NCBI GenBank assembly: GCA_004793585.1
Contig: SRZB01000006.1
Span: 1-64,000 of the forward strand
Direction: 5' to 3'
DNA: 64,000 bases
Source: Hominisplanchenecus murintestinalis
GTDB taxonomy: Bacteria; Bacillota; Clostridia; Lachnospirales; Lachnospiraceae
The notes under the pieces were generated by a model that was not told where the DNA came from, did no database searches, and was given only the letters and a program-made list of their open reading frames with translations. Of the stretch, positions 8,388-17,007 are shown piece after piece. Within the stretch, counting starts at the first letter, position 1. The number at the start of each line of letters is the position of its first letter. The translations under genes were made by a program, and so were the position numbers.

Positions 8388-9168
8388 TCTCTGCCACCTC
8401 CTTTGCAAACTGTTCATAGGCTGCGGCTACCTTGCCGCCCTTGTCGTAGGCAAAAATGCTTTTTCCCTCTGCGGTGGCTTCAACCGCACGGATAGAGTGG
8501 GGTATCTGGGCATCAAAAACTTTAATTCTCTGCCCGTAGGCACTTTTCACCGTTGCCGTGATTTCCTTAGAGATGTTCGTGCGTGGCATTACCATCGTCA
8601 TAAGGATGCCGTCAATCCGCAGGTGCGGGTTGATCTGCCGTTTCACTTTCGACACGGAGCGAAGCAACAGCTCTAAGCCTTTGGCGGAAAGATAATGGGG
8701 CTGTGTCGGGATAACCACGCTGTCAGCAGCCGCAAGCGCATTGATTGTCAGCATACCCAAGCTCGGCATACAATCAATGAGGACAGTATCATAACTCTTT
8801 TTTACTTCATTGATGCAGGTTTTCAGTACGCTTTCACGGCTTATGGCGTTAATCAGCCTTACTTCCAGCCCCGACAGCTCAATGTTAGATGGGAGCAGGT
8901 CAACGCCCTCGTCATGGTGCAGGATGCTTCTGGAAACATCGGCGGGTTTATCATCAATGATGTCCTGCATGATGGTGGAGAGCGTGTCGGGCAAGTCGTC
9001 TGGTCTGCTGTAACCGAGCGACATGGTTAAATTTGCCTGTGCGTCGGCATCAATGAGCAGGACTTTCTTACCCTGCTGTGCCAGAGCCACGCCCAGATTG
9101 ACCGCCGTAGTGGTCTTTCCAACGCCGCCTTTCTGGTTGGTTAAAGCGATTACTTTGCAATTTGACAT
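8341..9168 (-). CDS. parA: ParA/Soj-family partition ATPase of the ICE
   Basis: 275 residues from ATG 9168, chosen because GGAGGA lies eight bases upstream; an in-frame start at 9210 would add 14 residues that the family lacks. The deviant Walker A box KGGVGKTT (residues 13-20), the switch segment VLIDCMPSLGMLTINAL and the preceding VLLIDADAQANLT are clear. The family dimerises on ATP, binds DNA non-specifically and works with ParB. It overlaps parB. Confidence 0.93.
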   Translation of the reverse strand: MSNCKVIALTNQKGGVGKTTTAVNLGVALAQQGKKVLLIDADAQANLTMSLGYSRPDDLPDTLSTIMQDIIDDKPADVSRSILHHDEGVDLLPSNIELSGLEVRLINAISRESVLKTCINEVKKSYDTVLIDCMPSLGMLTINALAAADSVVIPTQPHYLSAKGLELLLRSVSKVKRQINPHLRIDGILMTMVMPRTNISKEITATVKSAYGQRIKVFDAQIPHSIRAVEATAEGKSIFAYDKGGKVAAAYEQFAKEVAEIGEKQRKQNRADRIR

Positions 9169-9235
9169 AGGGTGCGTCCTCCTTTCGCATAGATTTAGCC
9201 ACTTTGTCAAGGTGGCTATGTAAAGGATTTATGGC

Positions 9236-9284
9236 AATAAAAAAAGCCGACTGGCTGTTTCGTAAAACTACACCAATCGGCTAT
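9236..9284 (-). terminator. intrinsic terminator upstream of parA
   Basis: Ten-base arms at 9245-9254 and 9273-9282 (AGCCGACTGG against CCAATCGGCT, one G-U pair) with a run of T residues on the minus strand. It should end transcription of the 9837-9315 gene pair before parA. Confidence 0.75.
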
Positions 9285-9314
9285 GTAAAAATCTATTCTG
9301 TTTTATTCTCTGCC

Positions 9315-9653
9315 TTATCTGCTCTTACATGATATGGCTTCCCTTATTCTCTCTGTATCCCATTTCTCTGGAAACAATACCGCCATAATATGAAACGCAT
9401 CTATCAGCCCTGCAATATACGCATGAGTTCCGTATTCAAAATCCTGCTTTTCCCTGCAATCTATAAGATGTTGACAAACTTCCCTCTGTTCCTCCGTCAA
9501 ATCAAGCTGGTTAAAAGCATCCTCCGCATATCCCTCGTCCTTACTATCTTTTTGATAACTGGCATCAGTCTGTAACAGTTTCAATACAGATTCGTCTTTT
9601 AATTTCTCTACTGCTATCTTCACCAGTTCTTTAAAATCCTTATCGTACATCAC
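9315..9653 (-). CDS. unknown 112-residue acidic protein
   Basis: Begins MMYDKDFKELVKIA (start 9653, or 9650 from the second Met). It is acidic and helical, with LTEEQREVCQHLIDC and GTHAYIAGLIDAFHIMAVLF in the C-terminal half. I do not recognise the family with certainty. It overlaps the upstream small gene by 14 bases, so the two are coupled, and a terminator follows. Base composition is more AT-rich than the main ICE operon. Confidence 0.65.
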   Translation of the reverse strand: MMYDKDFKELVKIAVEKLKDESVLKLLQTDASYQKDSKDEGYAEDAFNQLDLTEEQREVCQHLIDCREKQDFEYGTHAYIAGLIDAFHIMAVLFPEKWDTERIREAISCKSR

Positions 9654-9837
9654 TTCCCCCTGCCAGTTCTACTCTTAATTTTTTAATAGGTGCATGGATA
9701 ACCTTAAAAATAAGTTCGTCAACGCAATCTGTATATCTGCCCTGCTGTATGAGCTGATTCTTCAATTCCACAAGGCTATGTAACAAAATACTCCGTTCCT
9801 CACTATCCACATATAAATGATTTTTCTTTTCTCTCAT
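9640..9837 (-). CDS. unknown 65-residue protein
   Basis: ATG 9837 begins MREKKNHLYVDSEER; the frame extends to a TTG at 9849 but the ATG is preferred. The product is charged and helical, with QGRYTDCVDELIFKV. I recall similar small proteins paired with a second small gene in Firmicutes accessory regions, but the role is unknown. It overlaps the next gene. It probably belongs to the ICE end, though a chromosomal origin is possible. Confidence 0.6.
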   Translation of the reverse strand: MREKKNHLYVDSEERSILLHSLVELKNQLIQQGRYTDCVDELIFKVIHAPIKKLRVELAGGSDVR

Positions 9838-9908
9838 AATCAACACCAACCTTTTTTGATTTAATTATATAGACGGATAGCAGAATGTTCAAAGCTGCAA
9901 ATTGGGTC

Positions 9909-9947
9909 AAAAAATAAGCGTACCACTATTTCTAATGATACGCTTAT
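9909..9947 (-). terminator. intrinsic terminator downstream of ppdK region
   Basis: Arms ATAAGCGTA at 9914-9922 and TACGCTTAT at 9939-9947 are perfect complements. On the minus strand the stem is followed by TTTTTT. It would terminate transcription coming from ppdK or from the gene fragment between them. Confidence 0.8.
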
Positions 9948-9953
9948 GATTAT

Positions 9954-10074
9954 TTAGATATAAACATCAACGGTCAAATCTTCCCATTGATTTTTTCTAA
10001 GATAGCCACCATTCGCCCTGCGGAAAGCCTGTGCTTCCTCAAAACTTATGGTAAAAGTCCAGAATGGTTTTCGC
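9954..10074 (-). pseudogene. headless C-terminal coding fragment next to ppdK
   Basis: Just past the ppdK stop, another minus frame encodes a protein-like end: KPFWTFTISFEEAQAFRR, then GYLRKNQWEDLTVDVY and a TAA at 9954. There is no start codon between the ppdK stop and this segment, and the frame upstream is just the shifted ppdK sequence. A terminator follows directly. It looks like the tail of a gene whose 5' part was lost, probably at the ICE-chromosome junction. I do not recognise the family. Confidence 0.5.
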
Positions 10075-12699
10075 CTATCTTTGTGATATAGCCGCCTGTG
10101 CTGCTGCCAATTTTGCAATTGGAACGCGGAACGGTGAACAGGATACATAGTCCAGCCCAAGTTTATGACAAAACTCTACGGACGTAGGATCGCCGCCGTG
10201 CTCGCCGCAGATTCCTACATGGAGGTTCGGATTTGCCGACTTGCCAAGCTTCAGCGCCAGTTCCATCAGTTTACCCACGCCTGTCTGATCCAGCCTTGCG
10301 AACGGATCATTTTCAAAAATCTTGGTATCATAGTAAGCATTCAGGAACTTCCCGGCGTCATCACGGGAGAATCCAAAGGTCATCTGCGTCAAATCGTTTG
10401 TACCGAAACAGAAGAAGTCTGCCTCCGCCCCTATCTCGTCTGCCGTCAGGGCAGCTCTTGGAATTTCTATCATCGTTCCCACTTCATATTTCAGCTTACT
10501 GTTTGCCGCTGCGATTTCCCTGTCTGCGATTTCCACTACCAGATTCTTGATAAATTTCAGTTCCTTTGCATCTCCTACCAGCGGAATCATGATTTCCGGG
10601 CATACTCTCCAATCAGGATGTACAGCCTTTACATTGATAGCCGCACGGATCACTGCCAGTGTCTGCATCTTCGCGATTTCAGGATACGTCACTGCCAGAC
10701 GGCATCCGCGGTGTCCAAGCATCGGGTTCATCTCTTTCAGGGCGTCAATGAGTTCTTTGATTCGTTCTACCGTCTTGCCTGTTGTCTCAGCCAGTTTCCT
10801 AATATCTTCTTCCTCTGTCGGAACGAACTCATGGAGAGGCGGATCCAGGAACCGAATCGTTACAGGATTCCCCTCTAACGCTTCATAAAGCGCCTCAAAA
10901 TCTTTCTGCTGTTCCGGCAGAATCTTCTCCAAGGCTTTTTCTCTCTCTTCCACTGTTTCCGCACAAATCATCTCACGGAATGCATCAATCCGATTCCCCT
11001 CAAAAAACATATGCTCTGTACGGCAGAGTCCGATACCTTCTGCCCCCAGGGACCGTGCTTTCTTCGCATCTGCCGGGGTATCTGCATTGGTACGCACCTT
11101 CATGGTTCTGTATTTGTCTGCCCATCCCATAATTCTGCTAAACTCGCCTGCTATCGTGGCATCAACAGTCGGAATCTGTCCGTCATAAATATTTCCGGTG
11201 GAACCATCCAGGGAAATAAAATCTCCTTCACTATACTCTTTCCCTGCAAGGGTAAACTTCTTATTCGCCTCATCCATCGTAATATCACCGCATCCGGATA
11301 CGCAGCATGTTCCCATGCCGCGGGCTACTACAGCCGCATGGCTGGTCATGCCGCCGCGGACGGTCAGGATACCCTGCGCATTCTTCATTCCCTCAATATC
11401 TTCCGGGGATGTCTCCAGACGTACCAGAACTACTTTCTCTCCTCTTGCCGCCCATGCTTTTGCGTCCTCTGCTGAAAATACAATTTTACCACATGCAGCT
11501 CCCGGAGAAGCTCCCAGCGCCCTTGCCACCGGCTCAGCTGCTTTCAATGCCTCCGTGTCAAACTGCGGATGGAGCAGCGTATCCAGATTCCTCGGATCAA
11601 TCATAGCAACTGCCTTATCTTCCGTAATCATACCCTCATCTACCAAATCACAGGCGATTTTCAGCGCTGCCTGGGCAGTTCTCTTTCCGTTCCGTGTCTG
11701 CAGCATATACAGATGCCTGTCCTCAATCGTAAACTCCATATCCTGCATATCGCGATAGTGATCTTCCAGTTTATTACAGATATCTACAAACTGGTCATAT
11801 ACCTCCGGCATAACCTCTTTGAGCTGGTCAATCTTCTGCGGCGTACGGACTCCGGCAACCACGTCCTCACCCTGTGCGTTCATCAGGAATTCTCCCATCA
11901 GATGCTTCTCCCCTGTAGCAGGGTCGCGCGTGAAGGCAACTCCCGTACCGGAAGTTTCTCCCATATTTCCAAATGCCATCATCTGTACATTCACGGCCGT
12001 TCCCCATGAATATGGGATATCGTTATCACGGCGGTATATATTTGCCCGAGGGTTATCCCATGAGCGGAACACTGCCTTAATCGCTTCCATGAGCTGTTCC
12101 TTGGGATCTGCCGGGAAATCCCTGCCGATTTTCTCTTTGTATTCAGCCTTAAACTGGTCTGCCAGCTCCTTCAAATCTTCCGCAGACAAATCGACATCCT
12201 GAATTACGCCCTTCTCTTTTTTCATCTTATCAATTAATTCTTCAAAATATTTCTTCCCAACCTCCATAACCACATCGGAGAACATCTGGATAAATCTTCT
12301 ATAGCAGTCCCATGCCCAACGCGGATTACCGGACTTCGCTGACAATACTTCAACAACTTCTTCATTCAAACCAAGATTCAGAATCGTGTCCATCATGCCC
12401 GGCATCGACGCCCTTGCACCGGAACGAACAGAAACAAGAAGAGGATTCTCTTTGTCTCCGAATTTCTTTCCCGTAATTTCTTCCATTTTGAAAATGGCTG
12501 TCATAATCTGATCCATAATTTCATCATTAATCATTCTGCCGTCTTCATAATACTGCGTACATGCTTCCGTTGTAATCGTGAAGCCCTGTGGTACAGGCAG
12601 CCCCAGGCTGGTCATCTCCGCAAGATTCGCACCCTTGCCTCCGAGGAGATTCCTCATCCCCGCATTGCCTTCTGTAAACATATAAACCCATTTTGCCAT
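10075..12699 (-). CDS. ppdK: pyruvate, phosphate dikinase
   Basis: Interconverts pyruvate, ATP and phosphate with phosphoenolpyruvate, AMP and pyrophosphate in central metabolism. 874 residues from ATG 12699 (MAKWVYMF), the usual family length; AGGAGG lies upstream and in-frame codons to 12741 are excluded because they precede the family N-terminus. The ATP-grasp domain carries GGKGANLAEM. The phosphohistidine loop GGMTSHAAVVARG is near residue 455. The PEP-binding TIM barrel carries GLCRTEHMFFE and ICGEHGGDP. The last residues (AAISQR) end right where an alien gene fragment begins, so the last few codons may have been altered by element insertion. Confidence 0.96.
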   Translation of the reverse strand: MAKWVYMFTEGNAGMRNLLGGKGANLAEMTSLGLPVPQGFTITTEACTQYYEDGRMINDEIMDQIMTAIFKMEEITGKKFGDKENPLLVSVRSGARASMPGMMDTILNLGLNEEVVEVLSAKSGNPRWAWDCYRRFIQMFSDVVMEVGKKYFEELIDKMKKEKGVIQDVDLSAEDLKELADQFKAEYKEKIGRDFPADPKEQLMEAIKAVFRSWDNPRANIYRRDNDIPYSWGTAVNVQMMAFGNMGETSGTGVAFTRDPATGEKHLMGEFLMNAQGEDVVAGVRTPQKIDQLKEVMPEVYDQFVDICNKLEDHYRDMQDMEFTIEDRHLYMLQTRNGKRTAQAALKIACDLVDEGMITEDKAVAMIDPRNLDTLLHPQFDTEALKAAEPVARALGASPGAACGKIVFSAEDAKAWAARGEKVVLVRLETSPEDIEGMKNAQGILTVRGGMTSHAAVVARGMGTCCVSGCGDITMDEANKKFTLAGKEYSEGDFISLDGSTGNIYDGQIPTVDATIAGEFSRIMGWADKYRTMKVRTNADTPADAKKARSLGAEGIGLCRTEHMFFEGNRIDAFREMICAETVEEREKALEKILPEQQKDFEALYEALEGNPVTIRFLDPPLHEFVPTEEEDIRKLAETTGKTVERIKELIDALKEMNPMLGHRGCRLAVTYPEIAKMQTLAVIRAAINVKAVHPDWRVCPEIMIPLVGDAKELKFIKNLVVEIADREIAAANSKLKYEVGTMIEIPRAALTADEIGAEADFFCFGTNDLTQMTFGFSRDDAGKFLNAYYDTKIFENDPFARLDQTGVGKLMELALKLGKSANPNLHVGICGEHGGDPTSVEFCHKLGLDYVSCSPFRVPIAKLAAAQAAISQR

Positions 12700-12788
12700 G
12701 TTGCACATTCCTCCTACAATCGTTCTCATACCATGCCGCAAAGCGCCAGCTCCAAAGGAGCATGTCTACCCTGTTTAGTATATATACA

Positions 12789-12816
12789 ATTGTAACATAT
12801 TTCCTGTTTCAGTCAA
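12789..12816 (-). promoter_or_regulatory. ppdK promoter
   Basis: Minus strand: -35 TTGACT (12811-12816), 16-base spacer, -10 TACAAT (12789-12794), about 90 bases before the ppdK start. Confidence 0.7.
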
Positions 12817-12944
12817 GAAAATCCTTCCATTATTGTAACTTTTTTAGCCAAACCTTTTTGTTTTCTTGTGAAATATTTATCAAAATATGTCGGTTATGCG
12901 CATATCATTTGTTATTTTATCACAATTCCCCCTCAAATATTTCC

Positions 12945-13628
12945 TTATCTTGCAGGCATCTGAAAATCTACAAGCGCTTTGTTCAAATAGTCATTAAAAG
13001 GTTTCATGATTCGGAAAGTCTCCGCTGCCTTTACAAGAAATGTTTCTGTATCATTCAATTCCTCATCCTTTAACGGATATTCCAGATACCAGCTCTTAAA
13101 TTTCAGGTATTCAGCCTGCGGGTGTTCTTTCCCATACCCCGCCGGGACATTCTTTAACGCCGTCCCCTGTACAGTAAAATATTTTTCAAACTCCGGCTCA
13201 TGGATTATCGTTTCCCATTCTTCACCATTCCGGACAATAAAATCCCGCACCATCGTTGTCGCCTCTTTGAACACATCCGCAAACAGGCCGCCGCCTAAAA
13301 AAGACTGATTGCCGGGTTTTATCATAAGATAATATCCAACAGGGACAGGAAGTTTCCCTTTCGAAGAAATATGGGCGCGGAACGCAGGATTGTAAGGCGA
13401 TTTATCGTGGCTGAAGCGGGTATCCCTTACAATCTTAAAGGTAAGGTCTTTCGGATTGTTATGTAAAATGCTGCTGTCAAATTTTCCTATTTCCATCATC
13501 AAAGCCTGTAATACCTCTTCAAACTCAGCATTTGCCTTTTTGTAATCTTCTTTATTTGCATGATACCATTCACGGTTATTATTCATGCTTAGTTCTGATA
13601 AGTAATCCATAATTATTTTTATGTTCAT
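12945..13628 (-). CDS. DUF2461 family protein
   Basis: 227 residues beginning MNIKIIMDYL. Family hallmarks are the early NNNREWYHANKEDYKKA, the central FKIVRDTRFSHDKSPYNPAFR and GGGLFADVF. The biochemical role of DUF2461 (TIGR02453) is not established; it is a common single-gene cytosolic protein. It sits 15 bases downstream of the sigma-factor gene on the same strand. Confidence 0.9.
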   Translation of the reverse strand: MNIKIIMDYLSELSMNNNREWYHANKEDYKKANAEFEEVLQALMMEIGKFDSSILHNNPKDLTFKIVRDTRFSHDKSPYNPAFRAHISSKGKLPVPVGYYLMIKPGNQSFLGGGLFADVFKEATTMVRDFIVRNGEEWETIIHEPEFEKYFTVQGTALKNVPAGYGKEHPQAEYLKFKSWYLEYPLKDEELNDTETFLVKAAETFRIMKPFNDYLNKALVDFQMPAR

Positions 13629-13643
13629 GATCTGTCGTCTCCT

Positions 13644-14276
13644 TTACGAATTTTGTATGATAGAAAACTGCACGGAATCTAAAAATTCCTGTATCAAACG
13701 TTTCGTGCGTTCAGGAGATTGGTAAGGCTTACAGAACGAAAAATCCTGTGATAAGTCATCAATATCTTCCATAGCGCTCTTTACATCAAGCATCGTCTGC
13801 ATGGGAATTTCCGTGGCTGCCGCGTAATCCAGCTGCTGCGGATTTATCCGATGATTTTGTATCGCGTAATTCACTCTCTCTTTACATTTACATCTTCCGG
13901 CGCCATATTCTCCGCAATACTGCCCAAGAAAGTCTGCCATTTTTTTGCGTATCCGGGAAAGCCTTTGACGATACGCTTCGGGAGTCATTCCTAAAATATC
14001 CCCCGCGATGCGGCTGTCGACCTTAAACATCGTACCTAATATAAAAATACATCTGCTTTCCGTATCAAGGCATTGCAGCATCACATTGGTACAAGACATT
14101 TTCAGCAGAATGTCCTGTGTGGCGTCCTCCGCATCGGCAAATGTGCCAAGCATCCGCAGGGATAAATTGAATACCATGTCCTGCACACCCGCAACAAGAG
14201 TTTCAAGAGCCTTTTTATCCCCTGCCGTGGCTTTGTCAACGAAAGCCTGCAATTCTTCATTTGTTTTTTTGTTCAT
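13644..14276 (-). CDS. sigma-70 family (ECF-like) sigma factor with apparent internal deletion
   Basis: 210 residues. Residues 1-60 are sigma region 2.1-2.2 (QDMVFNLSLRMLG, ADAEDATQDILLKM). Residue 61 then jumps straight to the linker and region 4 (SCTNVMLQCLD; DILGMTPEAYRQRLSRIRKKM). Region 2.3-2.4, which in relatives melts and reads the -10 element, is missing; from memory relatives are about 70 residues longer. The frame is maintained. A Cys-rich segment (CGEYGAGRCKCKER) and a C-terminal helical extension follow. It could be inactive, or act as an anti-sigma-like competitor. GGAGG precedes the ATG. Confidence 0.8.
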   Translation of the reverse strand: MNKKTNEELQAFVDKATAGDKKALETLVAGVQDMVFNLSLRMLGTFADAEDATQDILLKMSCTNVMLQCLDTESRCIFILGTMFKVDSRIAGDILGMTPEAYRQRLSRIRKKMADFLGQYCGEYGAGRCKCKERVNYAIQNHRINPQQLDYAAATEIPMQTMLDVKSAMEDIDDLSQDFSFCKPYQSPERTKRLIQEFLDSVQFSIIQNS

Positions 14277-14446
14277 AGATTTTACCTCCTACTAAATTAG
14301 ACAATGGCCTCCCGCCCGTGTGACAGAAAAGAGGTATTTTTTTATCATTTTTTAAGCCGCTCCCGCAGCACTCAGCATCTGCTGCCAGGAACGGCCTCTT
14401 TTCGTAAATGCTTTCCTGTATGGGTATTTTTGCCCTCAGAGCTTCC

Positions 14447-14848
14447 TTATCTTGCTTTGTCTGTATCTCTATTTCCATCTAAGTCATCCGCGATATCATC
14501 TACGCCCTCGCGTATGCCGTCGCCGATATCATCTACACCCTCACGGATATCATCGCCCACGCTATTTTCCTTATTCGGCGCTGTCCCCGCATCATTCTGT
14601 CCGTCTGAACCCGTTCCTGCGCCTGTGCCTACCGTATCTTCCCCGGTTTCATTCGTCAGCGTTTCCCCGGTTGTACCTGTGGTATTATCCGTAGCTCCAT
14701 TCGTTTCTGTTGCGGATGTATTCCCAGTAGCGTTTCCGTTTTCTGTAGTGTTTGTAGTATTATCATTACTGTTTGTCCTGCAGGCCGTCAGCCCCAGTGC
14801 ACAGAGCGCCAGCGTCATGACCAGCATCATTTTCTTCAACTGTTTCAT
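14447..14848 (-). CDS. Asn/Thr-rich lipoprotein
   Basis: ATG 14848 (MKQLKKMMLV) has GGAGA at a good distance; an in-frame start at 14866 is less likely. The lipobox LTAC lies at about residues 20-23, so the product should be a membrane-anchored lipoprotein. The mature part is low-complexity Asn/Thr/Gly. It ends with two near-identical repeats (DDIREGVDDIGD, DGIREGVDDIAD). Function unknown. Confidence 0.8.
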   Translation of the reverse strand: MKQLKKMMLVMTLALCALGLTACRTNSNDNTTNTTENGNATGNTSATETNGATDNTTGTTGETLTNETGEDTVGTGAGTGSDGQNDAGTAPNKENSVGDDIREGVDDIGDGIREGVDDIADDLDGNRDTDKAR

Positions 14849-14908
14849 AAGAATTCTCCTTTGCAAAAAATTATTTGTCCTTCCTAATTATCCCCCGATT
14901 TTCGGAAT

Positions 14909-16321
14909 TTATTCACCAGACTTTATCCGTTTCCTGAAAATCCTCCGTGCGAGCTGCTTTCCATTAAACGGAATCAAAGGATACAGATAACTTTTCCCGG
15001 ATATTGTTCGGTTACAGCTGATAGCCAGCAAGGTAAGAAGGATTCCCGCCGCGAAACCATACAAATTAAATGCTGCTGTTAAAACCAACAGTATAATCCG
15101 CATAAATTTCAAAGCATACCCCAGCTCATAGCTGGCCTGGGTATAGTTTGCCACCGCCACAAATGCCATATAGAGCATTGTTTCAGAATTAAACCACCCT
15201 GATTTCACCGCAAACTCTCCCATCACAATCGCCGCAATAACACTCAAAGGTGTTGTCAGCATATTCGGAGTATTGATAGCCGCGAGCTTCAGCCCGTCAA
15301 TTCCCAATTCCAGAATCAACAGCTGAAACAGCAACGGGATATGAATGTCCCCTTCCACTTTAATAAAATCAAATGCCGGGGGTATCCACTCAGGGTTCTG
15401 CATAAGAAGAATCCAGCCCGGCGTCAGGAGCAGCGTCAGAATTGCGATAAAAAGCCTGTTAAGACGCAGATATGTGCCTGTAATCGGCGGAAAGTAAAAA
15501 TCATCTGCCTCTTCTACAATATCAAAAATAGAAACCGGAAGAATAATTGCCGCAGGAGAATTATCTACCAATATAGCAATCTTCCCTTCCAGCACGCTGG
15601 CTGCTGTCGCGTCCGGGCGCTCGGTATACTTTACTTTCGGAAATGGATTAAACCATTTCCTTCGATAAAGGCACTCTACCAGACTTTCCTGGTTCATAGT
15701 CAGAGCCTCCACCTGCAGATTCTGTATACGGTTCCTGATTTCCTCCAGAAATGCCCGGTCTACACGGTCTTCCATATAGCATAGCACAATATCTGTTTTT
15801 GAGCAGCTCCCCGCCTGCTGCATCTCCATAACAAGATGTGGATCACGGATACGCCTGCGTATCAGAGCGGTATTAAATACTACCGTCTCTACAAATCCGT
15901 CTTTCGAACCGCGCAGCACTTTATCTTTTTCCGGCTCCGCCACACTGCGCATCGGATACGTCCTGCAGTCAATGGCAAAGCACTTGTCATATCCATCAAT
16001 AAACAGGCACAATACACCGGAAAGGATATTGGCTTCTATTTCCTCACGTCCATCCAGAAGCTCTACCTCTACATATGGCATAGCGTCCCTGGACAGCCCT
16101 GCACTATCCTCCGGCAAATCTTCTGGTGTAATAGAATAAAAGAATTCTATCAGCTTTTCCATTAGCTCGTCTTTTACAAACCCGTCAATAAAATAGAAAC
16201 ATGCTTTATGATCCGCCACCATCGTCATTCTGCATATAATATCAAAGCTCTTCTGAATATTAAGCTTTTCCTGGAAATATGCCATATTATCCGCCAGGCA
16301 TGTCATGATTTTCTGTTCCAT
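14909..16321 (-). CDS. GerA/SpoVAF-family spore germination protein
   Basis: 470 residues from ATG 16321 (GAGG at about -9; an in-frame GTG at 16345 exists). The N-terminal soluble domain has IDGFVKDELMEKL, and RPDATAASVLEGKIAILVDNS precedes the membrane region, as in GerAA/SpoVAF proteins. About five membrane segments follow residue 285, including the conserved GEFAVKSGWF. The family sits in the spore inner membrane and takes part in nutrient sensing or dipicolinate release. There are no GerB/GerC or SpoVA partners nearby, so it is an orphan; AF-like is favoured by the C-terminal motif. It is divergent from an Xre regulator. Confidence 0.88.
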   Translation of the reverse strand: MEQKIMTCLADNMAYFQEKLNIQKSFDIICRMTMVADHKACFYFIDGFVKDELMEKLIEFFYSITPEDLPEDSAGLSRDAMPYVEVELLDGREEIEANILSGVLCLFIDGYDKCFAIDCRTYPMRSVAEPEKDKVLRGSKDGFVETVVFNTALIRRRIRDPHLVMEMQQAGSCSKTDIVLCYMEDRVDRAFLEEIRNRIQNLQVEALTMNQESLVECLYRRKWFNPFPKVKYTERPDATAASVLEGKIAILVDNSPAAIILPVSIFDIVEEADDFYFPPITGTYLRLNRLFIAILTLLLTPGWILLMQNPEWIPPAFDFIKVEGDIHIPLLFQLLILELGIDGLKLAAINTPNMLTTPLSVIAAIVMGEFAVKSGWFNSETMLYMAFVAVANYTQASYELGYALKFMRIILLVLTAAFNLYGFAAGILLTLLAISCNRTISGKSYLYPLIPFNGKQLARRIFRKRIKSGE

Positions 16322-16534
16322 CACATTGTCCTCTTTCTGACGCACTTACTGCATCATCTTGGTAGATTTGGAAGCTTGCTTTTAAGCTTCTTCTTTTCAC
16401 AGATACTTATGGTAAAGTCTTTCCTTATTTTTCTTTTTTATACGCTGTACTATATTTTTCCATTTTTATGTTTCATTTCGTTGCATCTAAGGATATTACT
16501 AAATAATATTGTTATACTGATAAAGGTTTACATT

Positions 16535-16564
16535 TTGATAAATTCTTTTCAAAAGTGCGATAAT
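16535..16564 (+). promoter_or_regulatory. promoter for Xre regulator
   Basis: TTGATA (16535-16540), 18-base spacer, GATAAT (16559-16564), 43 bases before the start codon. Confidence 0.5.
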
Positions 16565-16607
16565 ACAAGCATTTATACTATTTTAAAACACATAGGAGGA
16601 AGGAGTT

Positions 16608-16970
16608 ATGAAAAACATAGAGCTCGGACAACGTCTTAAAGATTTACGCGAATACCATCATTATACTCAGGAATATATCAGTTCTAAACTAAATATTGAA
16701 CGTCCTTCCTACTCAAATTATGAATGCGGCAAACGCACACCGCCTTTGGATCTGATTATTCGGCTCTGCAATTTTTACCAGGTTTCTCTGGATGATTTGC
16801 TGTGCAACCCCAAGTTCTCTCCCTGTGCCGCCACTATGGAAGGCATCCCGCCTTCCTCCGGCGAGGACGAAGAAGCGCTGCTCCATTATTACCGTCTGCT
16901 TCCCGACGATTCTAAACGCGAAATTCTTCAGTATCTGCAATTCAAATTTCAACAAGCTAAAAAACAATAA
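16608..16970 (+). CDS. Xre-family transcriptional regulator
   Basis: 120 residues with an N-terminal helix-turn-helix of the Cro/C1 type: LGQRLKDLREYHHYTQEYIS, then ERPSYSNYECGKRTPPLDLI (residues about 6-50). The C-terminal part (DEEALLHYYRLLPDDSKREIL) is helical and typical of small dimeric repressors. AGGAGGAAGGAG gives a strong ribosome site. It is transcribed away from the germination gene and may control it or itself. It ends in a strong terminator shared with the opposing GH84 gene. Confidence 0.9.
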   Translation: MKNIELGQRLKDLREYHHYTQEYISSKLNIERPSYSNYECGKRTPPLDLIIRLCNFYQVSLDDLLCNPKFSPCAATMEGIPPSSGEDEEALLHYYRLLPDDSKREILQYLQFKFQQAKKQ

Positions 16971-16972
16971 AA

Positions 16973-17001
16973 CCCCGGCAAGCTTTTATCACTTGCCGGG
17001 G
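16973..17001. terminator. bidirectional terminator between Xre gene and GH84 gene
   Basis: Perfect ten-base stem CCCCGGCAAG/CTTGCCGGGG around a 9-base loop, with T-rich sequence on the + side and T residues on the - side, placed between two convergent genes. Confidence 0.85.
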
Positions 17002-17007
17002 CTGCTT

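Noticed and set aside
14257..14478. 73-codon minus frame between lipoprotein and sigma-factor genes
   Set aside because: No ribosome site, overlaps the lipoprotein end and sigma start, no recognisable pattern. The stretch contains an imperfect GC-rich hairpin (about 14355-14393) but no clear terminator.
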